Shown: positions 26,479 to 34,578 of the stretch, piece after piece
Position numbering within the stretch: position 1 is the stretch's first letter
Layout: the number at the start of each line of letters is the position of its first letter
Source: Larkinella knui
Lineage (GTDB): Bacteria > Bacteroidota > Bacteroidia > Cytophagales > Spirosomataceae
Assembly: GCF_003858645.1 (NCBI RefSeq)
Contig: NZ_RQJP01000001.1
Coordinates: forward strand, 186,001 to 250,000
Direction: 5' to 3'
DNA length: 64,000 nucleotides
Made by a program: the position numbers and the translations under genes
Notes under the pieces: generated by a model
Told to the model about the DNA's origin: nothing
Seen by the model: the letters and a program-made list of their open reading frames with translations, nothing else
Database searches by the model: none

Positions 26479-26529
26479 GTTTCCGGTATTCGGTGCGTTC
26501 GTCCCGGCGGGCCACCGAATACCGGAAAC
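26479..26529. repeat. Perfect 17-bp inverted repeat between convergent genes
   Basis: The arms GTTTCCGGTATTCGGTG (26479-26495) and its exact complement (26513-26529) flank a 17-nt loop. It begins 7 nt after the VCBS stop and ends 5 nt before the DUF4494 stop. On the plus strand it is followed by CGTTTTT, so it can end transcription of the VCBS gene. The word CGGTATTCGG also occurs in the hairpin at 57669. Confidence 0.8.
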
Positions 26530-26534
26530 CGTTT

Positions 26535-27017
26535 TTAGTCCTCCTGACCAACCACTTCGCTCAAGGGCCGCAAATTGGCCGGGATCCGCTCTTCTTCCAC
26601 GTACGGATAAATATCCAGAATCTTGGTTGTGTTGACATCCGTAGTTTCGAACGGAATCAGCATCGAATGCAGGCTGATTTCGATGCGTTCGTAGGCTTGT
26701 TTTACGTTTTCGGCGTTCACAAGCATCTGATTTACAATGCGTTTTTCCCGACCTTTGTCGTCTTCCGTAATGTAAACGACTTTGCATTTAAACCAGGTTT
26801 CACCACCTTCCTCAAAATGAAACAGATCGGCCAGGCGCATGCGGGTGATGGCGGTGACCGTAAAATCCGGCGTGTTGGCAGCCGCTTCCTTATACAACCG
26901 GGCTTCGGCGTCGGTGTAGGAAACGGCGTCGATGAGGTACGCTTCGTTAACGGTTTTGGATTTCCCGGTTGGGTCCTGGAGTTGATAGCGAATTTTTCCC
27001 TGATACCAGCTTGGCAT
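26535..27017 (-). CDS. DUF4494 family protein
   Basis: 160 residues from the ATG at 27017. The longer frame to 27158 runs through the long hairpin and is rejected. The product is soluble with no signal. It begins PSWYQGKIRYQLQD, followed by VNEAYLIDAVSYTDAEARLY and FKCKVVYITEDDKGREKRI, which fit the Bacteroidota family DUF4494 (about 160 residues). Function unknown. The end converges on the VCBS gene. Confidence 0.75.
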   Translation of the reverse strand: MPSWYQGKIRYQLQDPTGKSKTVNEAYLIDAVSYTDAEARLYKEAAANTPDFTVTAITRMRLADLFHFEEGGETWFKCKVVYITEDDKGREKRIVNQMLVNAENVKQAYERIEISLHSMLIPFETTDVNTTKILDIYPYVEEERIPANLRPLSEVVGQED

Positions 27018-27047
27018 AACTCGTTGAATTATAGATTCTAAAATTTT

Positions 27048-27145
27048 ATTTCGCGGAGTTAAGCAGAGAAGAAGGGAGTTAAGCAGAATTTTAGTACTGT
27101 TTTTCTTAGCGTATCTCCCTTCTTCTCCGCTTAACTCCGCGAAAT
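27048..27145. repeat. Long inverted repeat upstream of DUF4494 gene
   Basis: 31-nt arms (27048-27078 and 27115-27145) match at 30 positions. The arm contains the repeated word GGAGTTAAGC. The loop is 36 nt. It lies between two divergent genes, 30 nt from the DUF4494 start and 142 nt from the GIN gene start, so it cannot be a 3' terminator of either. Confidence 0.75.
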
Positions 27146-27255
27146 AACTCCCCTTCAAAAGTACAGAAAAAGCCTATCTTTCGGTAGGTTCGACGGCTCA
27201 TCCGGCTTTTTAGTTGGTTCATCGGCGGTCAGTTGTGGAGCCGCACCGCCAAGTC

Positions 27256-27263
27256 CATCTTTG
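27256..27263 (+). promoter_or_regulatory. Possible -7 element for the GIN/LytS/LytTR operon
   Basis: CATCTTTG matches 7 of 8 positions of TAnnTTTG. It lies 24 nt before the ATG at 27288 and supports that ATG rather than the GTG at 27276. Confidence 0.3.
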
Positions 27264-27287
27264 TTTTAAAATAAAGTGTCATTGAAA

Positions 27288-28055
27288 ATGAGTGACTTAA
27301 CAAACTTGCTGTTGATGGCGGATGCATTACCCGTCGAACCCGTAAAAAATTATTTACAGCTAACCCTCCTGTCGGTTGGTCTGCTTGCCCTGGTGACGAT
27401 CATCTGGTGGCAAACCGACAAAGAATCGTACGAAGAAGTTACGGAGGATTTGACGATTACGGCTTTTGAGAAACTCGAAATCTGGGGAATGCTGAACGTA
27501 CTCGTTACCGACGGCCCCACCTACTCGCTGACGGCACGCGGTTCGCGCCGGGCCATTGCCAATGTGAAAGTGCGGCTGCGGGGAAAATGGCTCAAAATCG
27601 GCTCGAGTTTTTTCTTCTGGCATCGTCAGTATGATTTGCTGCTGACCCTGACGACACCTACCCTGAGTAAACTGGACGTGTCGGGGGCCTGTACGGTACA
27701 GCTTACCGGTTTCAATGATCTGCACAGTTTGGACATCGACATCACGGGCGCTTCGAACGTATCGCTGGAAGGGGAAGTCCAGACACTCAATGTCGATATT
27801 ACCGGTGCCTCGCGCTTGACCCTGGTCGGGCACGGCACCAACCTGACGGCCGACATCACCGGCGCATCGACCCTTCACGCGCTGAAGTATCCGGTCGAAG
27901 ATGCAACGGTTGAGGTGACGGGGGCCTGCACGGCTCAGGTGTATGCGACGCGCGTGTTGAAAGCCGAAGCGACCGGTGCCAGCAAGGTCGAGTACCAGGG
28001 CGACCCCAGCGTGGATTTTGAGAGTGCAGGTGCCAGTTATATCAAAAAAGTATAG
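27288..28055 (+). CDS. GIN-domain (DUF2807) adhesin-like protein
   Basis: 255 residues from the ATG at 27288. A single membrane helix at about 20-40 (LTLLSVGLLALVTIIWW) is followed by a head GIN domain of DUF2807: repeated beta-helix units ending in DITGAS, DVSGAC, EVTGAC and EATGAS, about six in all. These proteins are membrane-anchored with the beta-helix facing the periplasm; function unknown. The gene is followed after 23 nt by the sensor kinase, so it is probably an output or input of that two-component system. Confidence 0.85.
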   Translation: MSDLTNLLLMADALPVEPVKNYLQLTLLSVGLLALVTIIWWQTDKESYEEVTEDLTITAFEKLEIWGMLNVLVTDGPTYSLTARGSRRAIANVKVRLRGKWLKIGSSFFFWHRQYDLLLTLTTPTLSKLDVSGACTVQLTGFNDLHSLDIDITGASNVSLEGEVQTLNVDITGASRLTLVGHGTNLTADITGASTLHALKYPVEDATVEVTGACTAQVYATRVLKAEATGASKVEYQGDPSVDFESAGASYIKKV

Positions 28056-28078
28056 ACCCGTAACGCTGTTCATCACCG

Positions 28079-29080
28079 ATGAGAAATAAAATCAGGCTTT
28101 GTATTTTATTGAGTTTATTAACCTTGTTGATCTATGCCCTGCTGGTCACGGAAGAATCGATTCCGATTGAAATCAAACTAACCATCATCACCAGCATCAT
28201 CGGGAGCGGTTTATTTATTTATATGGCTTTATCGTGGTTTATTCCGTATTTACTCAATCGTTCGGCCGAACTGTTGTCACCCCAGAAACTGGTTTCCCTC
28301 ACCGTGACATCGAGCGGTATTCTGGCCGGAATGACCGGTTTCCTGGCCACGTGGGGAATTAGCTTTTTTTGGGATATACAGTTTAGACCGGTAGACTATT
28401 GCTCGATTTTTGGGATGTTTGCCATCATCACGGCGGGCATTACGGCCGTCTATTCGCTGAAATCATTTGTGCAGCGTTGGAAAGCACTCCTGCTGATGGA
28501 AGAAGGGTTGAAACAGGCCGTGCTAAAAGCGGAATTCGAGTCGTTGAAAAACCAGGTCAACCCGCATTTTCTGTTCAATTCACTCAATATTCTCAGTGCT
28601 CTGATTCCGGAAGATACCGGCAAGTCCGTACAATTCGTCGAACGGCTGTCGAAGGTGTTCCGCTACAGCCTCCAGCATTCCGAACAGAATACCATCGAAC
28701 TGGTCACCGAACTCAAAATTGCCGAATCCTATCTCTTCATCAATCAGATGCGTTTTGGCGAAAGTTTTCGCTACACCGTGGATTTGTCAGAAGCCGACCG
28801 AAGCCGCCAGATTGTTACGCAGGGTTTGCTGACGTTGCTGGAAAACGTGGTAAAACACAATGAGTGTTCATTGGAAAAACCGTTGTGCATCCGGATTTAT
28901 ACCGAAAAAGATTGCCTGGTAGTGGCGAACGTATTCCAGCTAAAAAGCCGGCTGAGAACCGATTCAACCGGAATTGGTTTGAAAAACCTGCAAAACCGGT
29001 ACGCGCAGCTGGCCGCCGATCGCCCGGTGGTGATTCAGCAAACGGAGCAGGAGTTTATTGTTAAATTACCATTATTGTAA
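28079..29080 (+). CDS. LytS/YehU-type sensor histidine kinase
   Basis: 333 residues. Four predicted membrane helices cover about 1-140 (including LCILLSLLTLLIYALLV and LTIITSIIGSGLFIYMAL). A short coiled coil leads into the His_kinase domain with the phospho-acceptor His in NQVNPHFLFNSLNILS (about 162). The ATPase part has ENVVKHNE (N box) and STGIGLKNLQNRY (G box), typical of this family. The cognate LytTR regulator lies 37 nt downstream. The signal is unknown. Confidence 0.92.
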   Translation: MRNKIRLCILLSLLTLLIYALLVTEESIPIEIKLTIITSIIGSGLFIYMALSWFIPYLLNRSAELLSPQKLVSLTVTSSGILAGMTGFLATWGISFFWDIQFRPVDYCSIFGMFAIITAGITAVYSLKSFVQRWKALLLMEEGLKQAVLKAEFESLKNQVNPHFLFNSLNILSALIPEDTGKSVQFVERLSKVFRYSLQHSEQNTIELVTELKIAESYLFINQMRFGESFRYTVDLSEADRSRQIVTQGLLTLLENVVKHNECSLEKPLCIRIYTEKDCLVVANVFQLKSRLRTDSTGIGLKNLQNRYAQLAADRPVVIQQTEQEFIVKLPLL

Positions 29081-29117
29081 CTTGTGACCTATTGAAAGGT
29101 TGGAAATCAATACCGTG

Positions 29118-29891
29118 ATGAAAATATTAATTGTCGAAGACGAGCCGCTGGCCGTCAAACGGATGGAAGGGTTGATTCGGGAAGTAGCGCCCGATGCTGA
29201 AATACTGGGAAAAATCGACACCGTGCGGGCTTTTGTTCGCTGGTGGCAGACCAACTCTGCACCGGATTTGCTGTTGATGGATATTCAACTGGCCGACGGA
29301 CTGAGTTTTGAGATTTTTCAGCAGGTGGATGTGAAAACGCCGGTTATTTTCACGACGGCTTACGACGAATATGCGCTCCGGGCGTTCAAGGTCAACAGCG
29401 TCGATTACCTCCTGAAACCCATTGAACAGGAAGAACTGGCAAAAGCCATTCAGAAATTTCGACTTCAGCGGCAGAACACCGAAACTCAGTCGGGCGCTTC
29501 CGAAAATCTGGCAAAAATGCTGGAAGAGTTTGGTATCAAGCCACTTACCTATAAAAATCGCTTTCTGATCAAACAAGGCGGCCGGTTTGACGTAGTGGAA
29601 ACGGCGGATATTCTATACCTCTACGCCGACGATAAAGTCGTTTTTTTGATCACCAACCAAAACCGCAAATACATCGTCGACGAAACGCTGGACGAACTGG
29701 AAGCCAAACTGGATCCCAAGTTATTTGCCCGCATTAACCGAAAATACATCACGCATTTGTCGGCCATCGAGCGCATCGAACCGTATTTTAACGGGCGGCT
29801 GCGAATCTGGCTGAAACACCGCCCGTCGGAGGAGGAAGTTTCGGTGAGCCGCGAGCGGGCCGAATCGTTTAAAACCTGGTTGAATACATAA
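29118..29891 (+). CDS. LytTR-family response regulator
   Basis: 257 residues from the ATG at 29118 (an in-frame TTG at 29100 is less likely). The receiver domain (about 1-120) has MKILIVEDEPLAVKR, the phospho-acceptor Asp in DLLLMDIQLADG, Thr in VIFTTAYDEYALRAF and Lys in DYLLKPIEQEEL. The LytTR DNA-binding domain (about 155-255) has FLIKQGGRF, ILYLYADDKVVFL and FARINRKYITHLSAIERIE. It regulates genes together with the upstream LytS-type kinase. Confidence 0.93.
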   Translation: MKILIVEDEPLAVKRMEGLIREVAPDAEILGKIDTVRAFVRWWQTNSAPDLLLMDIQLADGLSFEIFQQVDVKTPVIFTTAYDEYALRAFKVNSVDYLLKPIEQEELAKAIQKFRLQRQNTETQSGASENLAKMLEEFGIKPLTYKNRFLIKQGGRFDVVETADILYLYADDKVVFLITNQNRKYIVDETLDELEAKLDPKLFARINRKYITHLSAIERIEPYFNGRLRIWLKHRPSEEEVSVSRERAESFKTWLNT

Positions 29892-29895
29892 CTTA

Positions 29896-29947
29896 TGAAT
29901 GATGAACGATGGATGGGCTGACGCATACATTCATCGTTCATCATTCA
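29896..29947. repeat. Hairpin with GGCTGACGC in the loop, between convergent genes
   Basis: 20-nt arms (29896-29915 and 29928-29947) match at 19 positions; the one difference is a G-U pair in a plus-strand RNA. The 12-nt loop begins with GGCTGACGC. It starts 4 nt after the LytTR stop and ends 4 nt before the permease stop, filling the gap. It is probably a two-way terminator as well as a member of the hairpin family. Confidence 0.8.
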
Positions 29948-29951
29948 AAAG

Positions 29952-31286
29952 CTAGGCCTTGTAAAACATCCATTTCACCAATTCCTTGTACGACGGCTTT
30001 TTGCCGTACATCAGGATTCCGACGCGGTAGATCCGGGCTGCCAGCCAGGCCGTTCCGATGAATCCGCCGATCAATAACGTCACGGACAGAATAATCTCCC
30101 AGGCGGGAACGCCGAACGGGATCCGGACCATCATGATGATGGGCGAGGTAAACGGAATCATCGACATCCAGAAAGCCACCGCGCCATCGGGTTCACGAAT
30201 GATAAACTGCGCCATGATGAACGACAGAACCAGCGGAATGGTGATGGGAAACATAAACTGCTGAACGTCGGTGTCGCTGTCGACGGCTGAGCCAACGGCG
30301 GCAAACAACGCGCTGTATATCAGATAACCACCGATAAAATAGATTAAAAAACAGCCAATAATAAGTGGAATATTTAAGGTGCCGATGGCTTTGAATACCG
30401 TGGTGACCGGGCTGCTTTTCTGCTCGGATTTAGGTTTCTCAACGGTTGCGTTTCGGACCGTTCCGGGCGGTTGTGCCATCATTTCGACCCGTTTCTGCGG
30501 CCCCAGACTTTCCATGCCCAGTACGTTCGACATGATGGAGGAAATGCCGAATGTGAGCAGAATCCAGAGCAGAAACTGCGTCAGCCCCACCAGAGCCACT
30601 CCGGTAATTTTGCCCGCCATGAGCTGAAACGGTTTGACCGACGAAATAATCACTTCAACGATGCGGTTGGTTTTTTCTTCCATAACGCCCCGCATAACCT
30701 GGACGCCATAAATGAAAATGGCAAAGTAAATGATGAAGGCGCACAAATAACCGATGCCTGTTGCCGCGCCCGAACTGCTGTCTTTTTCACCTTCTTCGCT
30801 GAGACTGTAGGTATCCGACGATACGTCTACTTTCGTGCTTTCCAGGACCTTACGGTCAATTCCGGCGTCCAGTAACCGAATGTTTTCGATCTCCTGTTCA
30901 ACCGCTTTTTCGATCCCGTTCTTTACTTCCAGACTGACGTTCTTTTCGGCGTAGATTTTCAGGCTTTTCGGATTTTCCAGAATGTCTTTCGGGATGTGTA
31001 CCAGCACGTCGTAGCCGCTCTTGGCAAAATCCTTTTTGGCCGTTTCGACTGCGGTGTTCACGGGTTTAAAAACCAGCTCTTTGGTATCTTTGAAGGTCTT
31101 TTCAAACTTGCCGGATTCGTCGATGACTTCAATTTTCTTCTGGTCAATGTCCCGCATGGCAAAAAAAACCGGAACCAGCCAGATGCAGGAAACCAGGAGG
31201 GGCGTTACAAAAGTCATGATCAGGAACGACTTTTTCTTGACCCGGACCAGGTATTCGCGTTTAAGAATTAGGAAGATGATTTTCAT
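29952..31286 (-). CDS. ABC-2 type exporter permease (NatB-like)
   Basis: 444 residues. One helix at about 22-44 (IMTFVTPLLVSCIWLVPVFF) is followed by a large extracytoplasmic domain (about 50-180). Five or six helices then run from 180 to 420 (IGYLCAFIIYFAIFIYGVQ, ITGVALVGLTQFLLWILL, IPLIIGCFLIYFIGGYLIY, IIMMVRIPFGVPAWEIILSV). This is the ABC2_membrane_3/NatB layout. It works with the ATPase encoded upstream at 31419; the exported substrate is unknown (NatAB exports Na+). Confidence 0.88.
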   Translation of the reverse strand: MKIIFLILKREYLVRVKKKSFLIMTFVTPLLVSCIWLVPVFFAMRDIDQKKIEVIDESGKFEKTFKDTKELVFKPVNTAVETAKKDFAKSGYDVLVHIPKDILENPKSLKIYAEKNVSLEVKNGIEKAVEQEIENIRLLDAGIDRKVLESTKVDVSSDTYSLSEEGEKDSSSGAATGIGYLCAFIIYFAIFIYGVQVMRGVMEEKTNRIVEVIISSVKPFQLMAGKITGVALVGLTQFLLWILLTFGISSIMSNVLGMESLGPQKRVEMMAQPPGTVRNATVEKPKSEQKSSPVTTVFKAIGTLNIPLIIGCFLIYFIGGYLIYSALFAAVGSAVDSDTDVQQFMFPITIPLVLSFIMAQFIIREPDGAVAFWMSMIPFTSPIIMMVRIPFGVPAWEIILSVTLLIGGFIGTAWLAARIYRVGILMYGKKPSYKELVKWMFYKA

Positions 31287-31304
31287 GTTTCAAGGGGTGA
31301 TTGA

Positions 31305-31412
31305 GTAAATGAGAGAATGACAGGGAGGCCGGAAGGATGATGAAGTGCGTAGCGTAAGCTTCGGTCTATTCGCTCAAGCATCCTCGCGCGGGCGGCTCCG
31401 TCGCTCATTCAC
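31305..31412. repeat. Degenerate inverted repeat between ABC ATPase and permease genes
   Basis: GTAAATGAGAGA (31305-31316) and TCGCTCATTCAC (31401-31412) match at 10 of 12 positions, and AGGATG/CATCCT pairs lie further in. The words resemble the 8390 hairpin (GTGAATGAGCGA). It occupies the 132-nt gap between two genes that should be co-transcribed, but is much weaker than the other hairpins. Confidence 0.4.
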
Positions 31413-31418
31413 ACTTGT

Positions 31419-32333
31419 TTAGGTTGTAGGTACTTCGCCGACGGCTTTGATAAAGATATCGTTCATGGACGGAATATTCTCCCCGAAGGCGCGGACGGCC
31501 ACCTGGTCGATGAGATCGCGAACCAGTTCATTGACGACGGCATCGCGCGGAATCCGGATGTTGGTCCGCAAATACCCGTCTTCGAGTTTTTTGCTGTCCA
31601 AAATCGTATAGGCTGGGTTTAAGTCGTTCAGACTCCCCTGATATTCAACATGGTAGGTGTGCGTTTTAAACTGCTCCTTGATGACTTTTTTCGGGCCGTC
31701 GAGCACTTTTTTCGAGTGATGAATCAGCGCGATGTGATCACAAAGTTCCTCCACTGATTCCATCCGGTGGGTCGAGAAAATGATGGTACTCCCTTTTTCG
31801 CGCAATTCCAGAATTTCATCTTTGATGAGGTTGGCGTTGATGGGGTCGAAACCGGAGAACGGTTCATCCAGAATAATCAGATCCGGTTCGTGGAGAACGG
31901 TTGCTACAAACTGAATTTTCTGTTGCATTCCCTTCGACAGATCCTCGACGTTTTTGGTCCACCACGTTTTGATGTCGAACTTGACAAACCATTCTTTGAG
32001 CTTTTCCATGGCCTGCCGTTCGCTAAGTCCTTTTAACTGAGCCAGATATAGGAGTTGTTCGCCCACCTTCATCTTCTTGTAGAGACCGCGTTCTTCCGGT
32101 AAATACCCAATGCGGCTAATGTGTTCGGGACCCAGTGGTTTGCCATCAAAAAGAACTTCACCTTCGTCGGGACCGGTAATCTGGTTGATAATTCGGATGA
32201 GGGACGTTTTGCCGGCACCATTGGGGCCCAGGAGCCCAAAGATCTGGCCCCGCGGAATGTCGATACTCACGTCGTCCAAGGCCCGGTGTTGGGCGTATTG
32301 CTTGACAATGTGGCGAGTTTCAAGAATATTCAT
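31419..32333 (-). CDS. ABC transporter ATP-binding protein (NatA-like)
   Basis: 304 residues. Walker A is GLLGPNGAGKTSLIR, the signature motif is DLSKGMQQKIQFVAT, Walker B is LIILDEPFSGFDPIN, and the switch His is in STHRMESVEE. A DUF4162-like C-terminal part follows (from about residue 215), typical of ATPases paired with NatB-like permeases. The pair forms an exporter in the inner membrane. The ATPase gene is first, the permease second, with a 132-nt gap. Confidence 0.93.
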   Translation of the reverse strand: MNILETRHIVKQYAQHRALDDVSIDIPRGQIFGLLGPNGAGKTSLIRIINQITGPDEGEVLFDGKPLGPEHISRIGYLPEERGLYKKMKVGEQLLYLAQLKGLSERQAMEKLKEWFVKFDIKTWWTKNVEDLSKGMQQKIQFVATVLHEPDLIILDEPFSGFDPINANLIKDEILELREKGSTIIFSTHRMESVEELCDHIALIHHSKKVLDGPKKVIKEQFKTHTYHVEYQGSLNDLNPAYTILDSKKLEDGYLRTNIRIPRDAVVNELVRDLIDQVAVRAFGENIPSMNDIFIKAVGEVPTT

Positions 32334-32489
32334 AAATAGGTTAAAAAAGGCCCAAATTTGAAACGTTTAGTGGATGCGAAGATAGAAGCCTTCGATTGGC
32401 CCAACAGAAGTTTGGGACAGATGGCCGCGGAACGGGTTTACCGGACGGTTTTCAATGCGTTTCAAACGGGACCTGACTTTAAATAATAA

Positions 32490-32525
32490 AAATGGGCTGT
32501 GGTTGTATGACCACAGCCCATTTTC
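32490..32525 (-). terminator. Intrinsic terminator of the RDD gene
   Basis: A perfect 15-bp stem (AAAATGGGCTGTGGT, 6-nt loop, ACCACAGCCCATTTT) lies 12 nt after the RDD stop, with T-rich sequence behind it on the minus strand. It could also act in the plus direction. Confidence 0.85.
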
Positions 32526-32537
32526 GTCGAAAAACAA

Positions 32538-32957
32538 CTACGCTTTTACAACGATGGTTTTGGCCCATTTATCACCAAACCGCTTGCGCTCGTCACCCAA
32601 AACCATGAGGGCATCGATGAGCCCAAAAACCGGAATCATGAGGGATACTTGCCGAACAATGGCGGTTCCGTAATCACCTACAATGCCCTGGCCGGTATCC
32701 TCTTTGATGACTTTAATTTTCATCAGTTTTTTACCAATACTTTGACCGCCCAGAAAACCGCTTACTTCGGGCAAAGCGTCTTTGGTCAGCGTATACCCCA
32801 ATACGACGATGTAGCCCAGAATGGCCAGCCGGTAATTGATCGACATCAAAATAAAAAAAGGAATGTAAGCCACCAGCCCATCGATCAGGGCTGCAACAAA
32901 CCGCTGGACCGGATCGGCTTTGACTTGCGTAGAGGGTACATTGTAAATGGGTTGCAT
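32538..32957 (-). CDS. RDD family membrane protein
   Basis: 139 residues. The RDD signature appears as RFVAALIDGLV at the N-terminus and FGDKWAKTIVV at the C-terminus. About three membrane helices are seen (ALIDGLVAYIPFFILM, LAILGYIVVLGYTL, IVRQVSLMIPVFGLIDALMVLG), and GGQSIGKKLMKIKV is typical. Small RDD proteins may be transporters or accessory proteins; function unknown. The gene stands alone between the ABC genes and the symporter. Confidence 0.85.
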   Translation of the reverse strand: MQPIYNVPSTQVKADPVQRFVAALIDGLVAYIPFFILMSINYRLAILGYIVVLGYTLTKDALPEVSGFLGGQSIGKKLMKIKVIKEDTGQGIVGDYGTAIVRQVSLMIPVFGLIDALMVLGDERKRFGDKWAKTIVVKA

Positions 32958-33076
32958 AAAAAAGAGGTTATGGGGTTAAGAAATTGAAAAACTTGCCTAA
33001 CCTACATAGGTGCCTGAACAATTCCAATCATTGACGTAAAATAATGTTAGTCAGCGATTTCCTTTTGTGTTTTCGG

Positions 33077-34330
33077 TCAATCTTCAAAAGTTACCGTCTC
33101 GACCGGGTGCACAAAACCGCCTTCCCATTTGGTAATTACGCAGGTAGCAACGGCATTGCCGGCAACGCTGGTGGCCGACCGGCCCATGTCCAGAAATGGA
33201 TCGATACCCAGGATCAACGCCAGGCCTTCGGGCGGTAAATCGAACATCGCCATCGTTCCGGCAATGACCACCAGCGACGCCCGGGGAACCCCCGCGATGC
33301 CCTTCGATGTGATCATTAACGTAAGCAGCATGAGAATCTGTTGCTGGAGCGTGAGCGAAACACCGTAGGCCTGGGCCAGAAATCCCGTTGCAAAAGTCAT
33401 GTACATCATCGAACCGTCGAGGTTGAAGGAGTACCCCAGCGGCAGGACGAAACCGACGATCCGGGGCGGAACACCGAACGCTTCGAGGGCTTTAATCTGT
33501 TGAGGCAGAGAAGCTTCCGAGCTGGCTGTGCTGAACGAAATCAGGAGCGATTCTTTCATCTGGGTCAGCAGCTTGAAGAATGGAATGCGCATGAAGGCGC
33601 AAATGCCGGCCAGAATGACGAAAATGAAGAAGAGCAAACCGCCGTAGAAACACAACAGCAAATAGGCATACGAAACCAGAATGCCCAGTCCCTTAGCGGC
33701 AACAACGGACGTCATGGCGCCTAAAACCGCATAGGGTGCCAATTGCATCACGTAACCTACCATCTTGAAAACCAGTTCGCTAAGCGCATCGAGCGCTTTG
33801 GTCAACCCTTTTCCTTTCTCACCGATGGCACCCAGGGCAACGCCAAAAAAGATGGCAAAAACGACAATTTGCAGGATTTCATTTTCCGCCAGGGCGCGGA
33901 AAGCACTGTCCGGAAAAATATGCAGGACAAAATCTTCAACGGTATTGAGTTTTTTGCCTTCAATACCGACACTCGTACCAGCCGCCGGTCGTGGCCAGCT
34001 CTGAATGGATCCCGGGCGTGTTAGGTTAACCACCACCAGCCCAACGATCAGGGAGAGAATGGTGGCAAAATAAAAGTAACCGAGGGTTTTGATACCGATC
34101 CGACCCACCACTTTGAAGTCGCCCAACTTGGCGATTCCGACCACGAGCGTTGAGAAAACCAGGGGGCCGATGATCATTTTAATCAACTTGAGGAATACTT
34201 TACTGATCAACTGGAATTTAGCACTGATCGCGGTGGCCGTTTCGGGATCAGTCGTACTGTGCAGGATTTGACCAATGATGACACCCAGCGTAAAGCCAAT
34301 AACAATTTTTGTGGTGATGTTTAGTTTCAT
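33077..34330 (-). CDS. Dicarboxylate/amino acid:cation symporter (DAACS, GltP/DctA type)
   Basis: 417 residues with eight predicted helices and two re-entrant loops. KMIIGPLVFSTLVVGIAKL, the Ser-rich loop LISFSTASSEASLPQ, and the substrate-binding NLDGSMMYM (NMDGT in many relatives) fit the GltPh family. GVPRASLVVIAGTM and DMGRSATSVAGN complete the transport core. It imports glutamate, aspartate or C4-dicarboxylates with Na+ or H+. Its minus-strand promoter may include TATTTTTG at 34388-34381. Confidence 0.93.
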   Translation of the reverse strand: MKLNITTKIVIGFTLGVIIGQILHSTTDPETATAISAKFQLISKVFLKLIKMIIGPLVFSTLVVGIAKLGDFKVVGRIGIKTLGYFYFATILSLIVGLVVVNLTRPGSIQSWPRPAAGTSVGIEGKKLNTVEDFVLHIFPDSAFRALAENEILQIVVFAIFFGVALGAIGEKGKGLTKALDALSELVFKMVGYVMQLAPYAVLGAMTSVVAAKGLGILVSYAYLLLCFYGGLLFFIFVILAGICAFMRIPFFKLLTQMKESLLISFSTASSEASLPQQIKALEAFGVPPRIVGFVLPLGYSFNLDGSMMYMTFATGFLAQAYGVSLTLQQQILMLLTLMITSKGIAGVPRASLVVIAGTMAMFDLPPEGLALILGIDPFLDMGRSATSVAGNAVATCVITKWEGGFVHPVETVTFED

Positions 34331-34380
34331 TCAGATGAAGAATAAGAGTTCGTGGGGATCAGCGACCGGTCGAAAGGAAA

Positions 34381-34388
34381 CAAAAATA
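34381..34388 (-). promoter_or_regulatory. -7 element of the symporter gene
   Basis: On the minus strand TATTTTTG matches TAnnTTTG perfectly, 51 nt before the start codon. No good -33 element was found. Confidence 0.4.
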
Positions 34389-34578
34389 GAAGAAAAATCC
34401 GAATCAGGGTAAAACGCCTGCTATAAGCCCGCTAATAGGATAAAGAGGGTACGATTTTGAACCCCGAAAAGCGGCTGTGGCCCGAAAAGGCTATTCAATA
34501 AGTTGTTTCTGAATTTTACATTGTGTTAATAAAGTGTTCCCGTAAAGACCTTATTTTTAGCCTTAATCAACTAGGACT

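Noticed and set aside
26493-27041. 182-residue plus-strand frame opposite DUF4494
   Set aside because: It starts inside the hairpin at 26479 and is antisense to a better gene.
27288-28055. Internal DNA tandem repeat in the GIN gene
   Set aside because: The repeated TGAS/TGAC motifs are protein-level repeats of the beta-helix; the DNA itself is not tandemly repeated.
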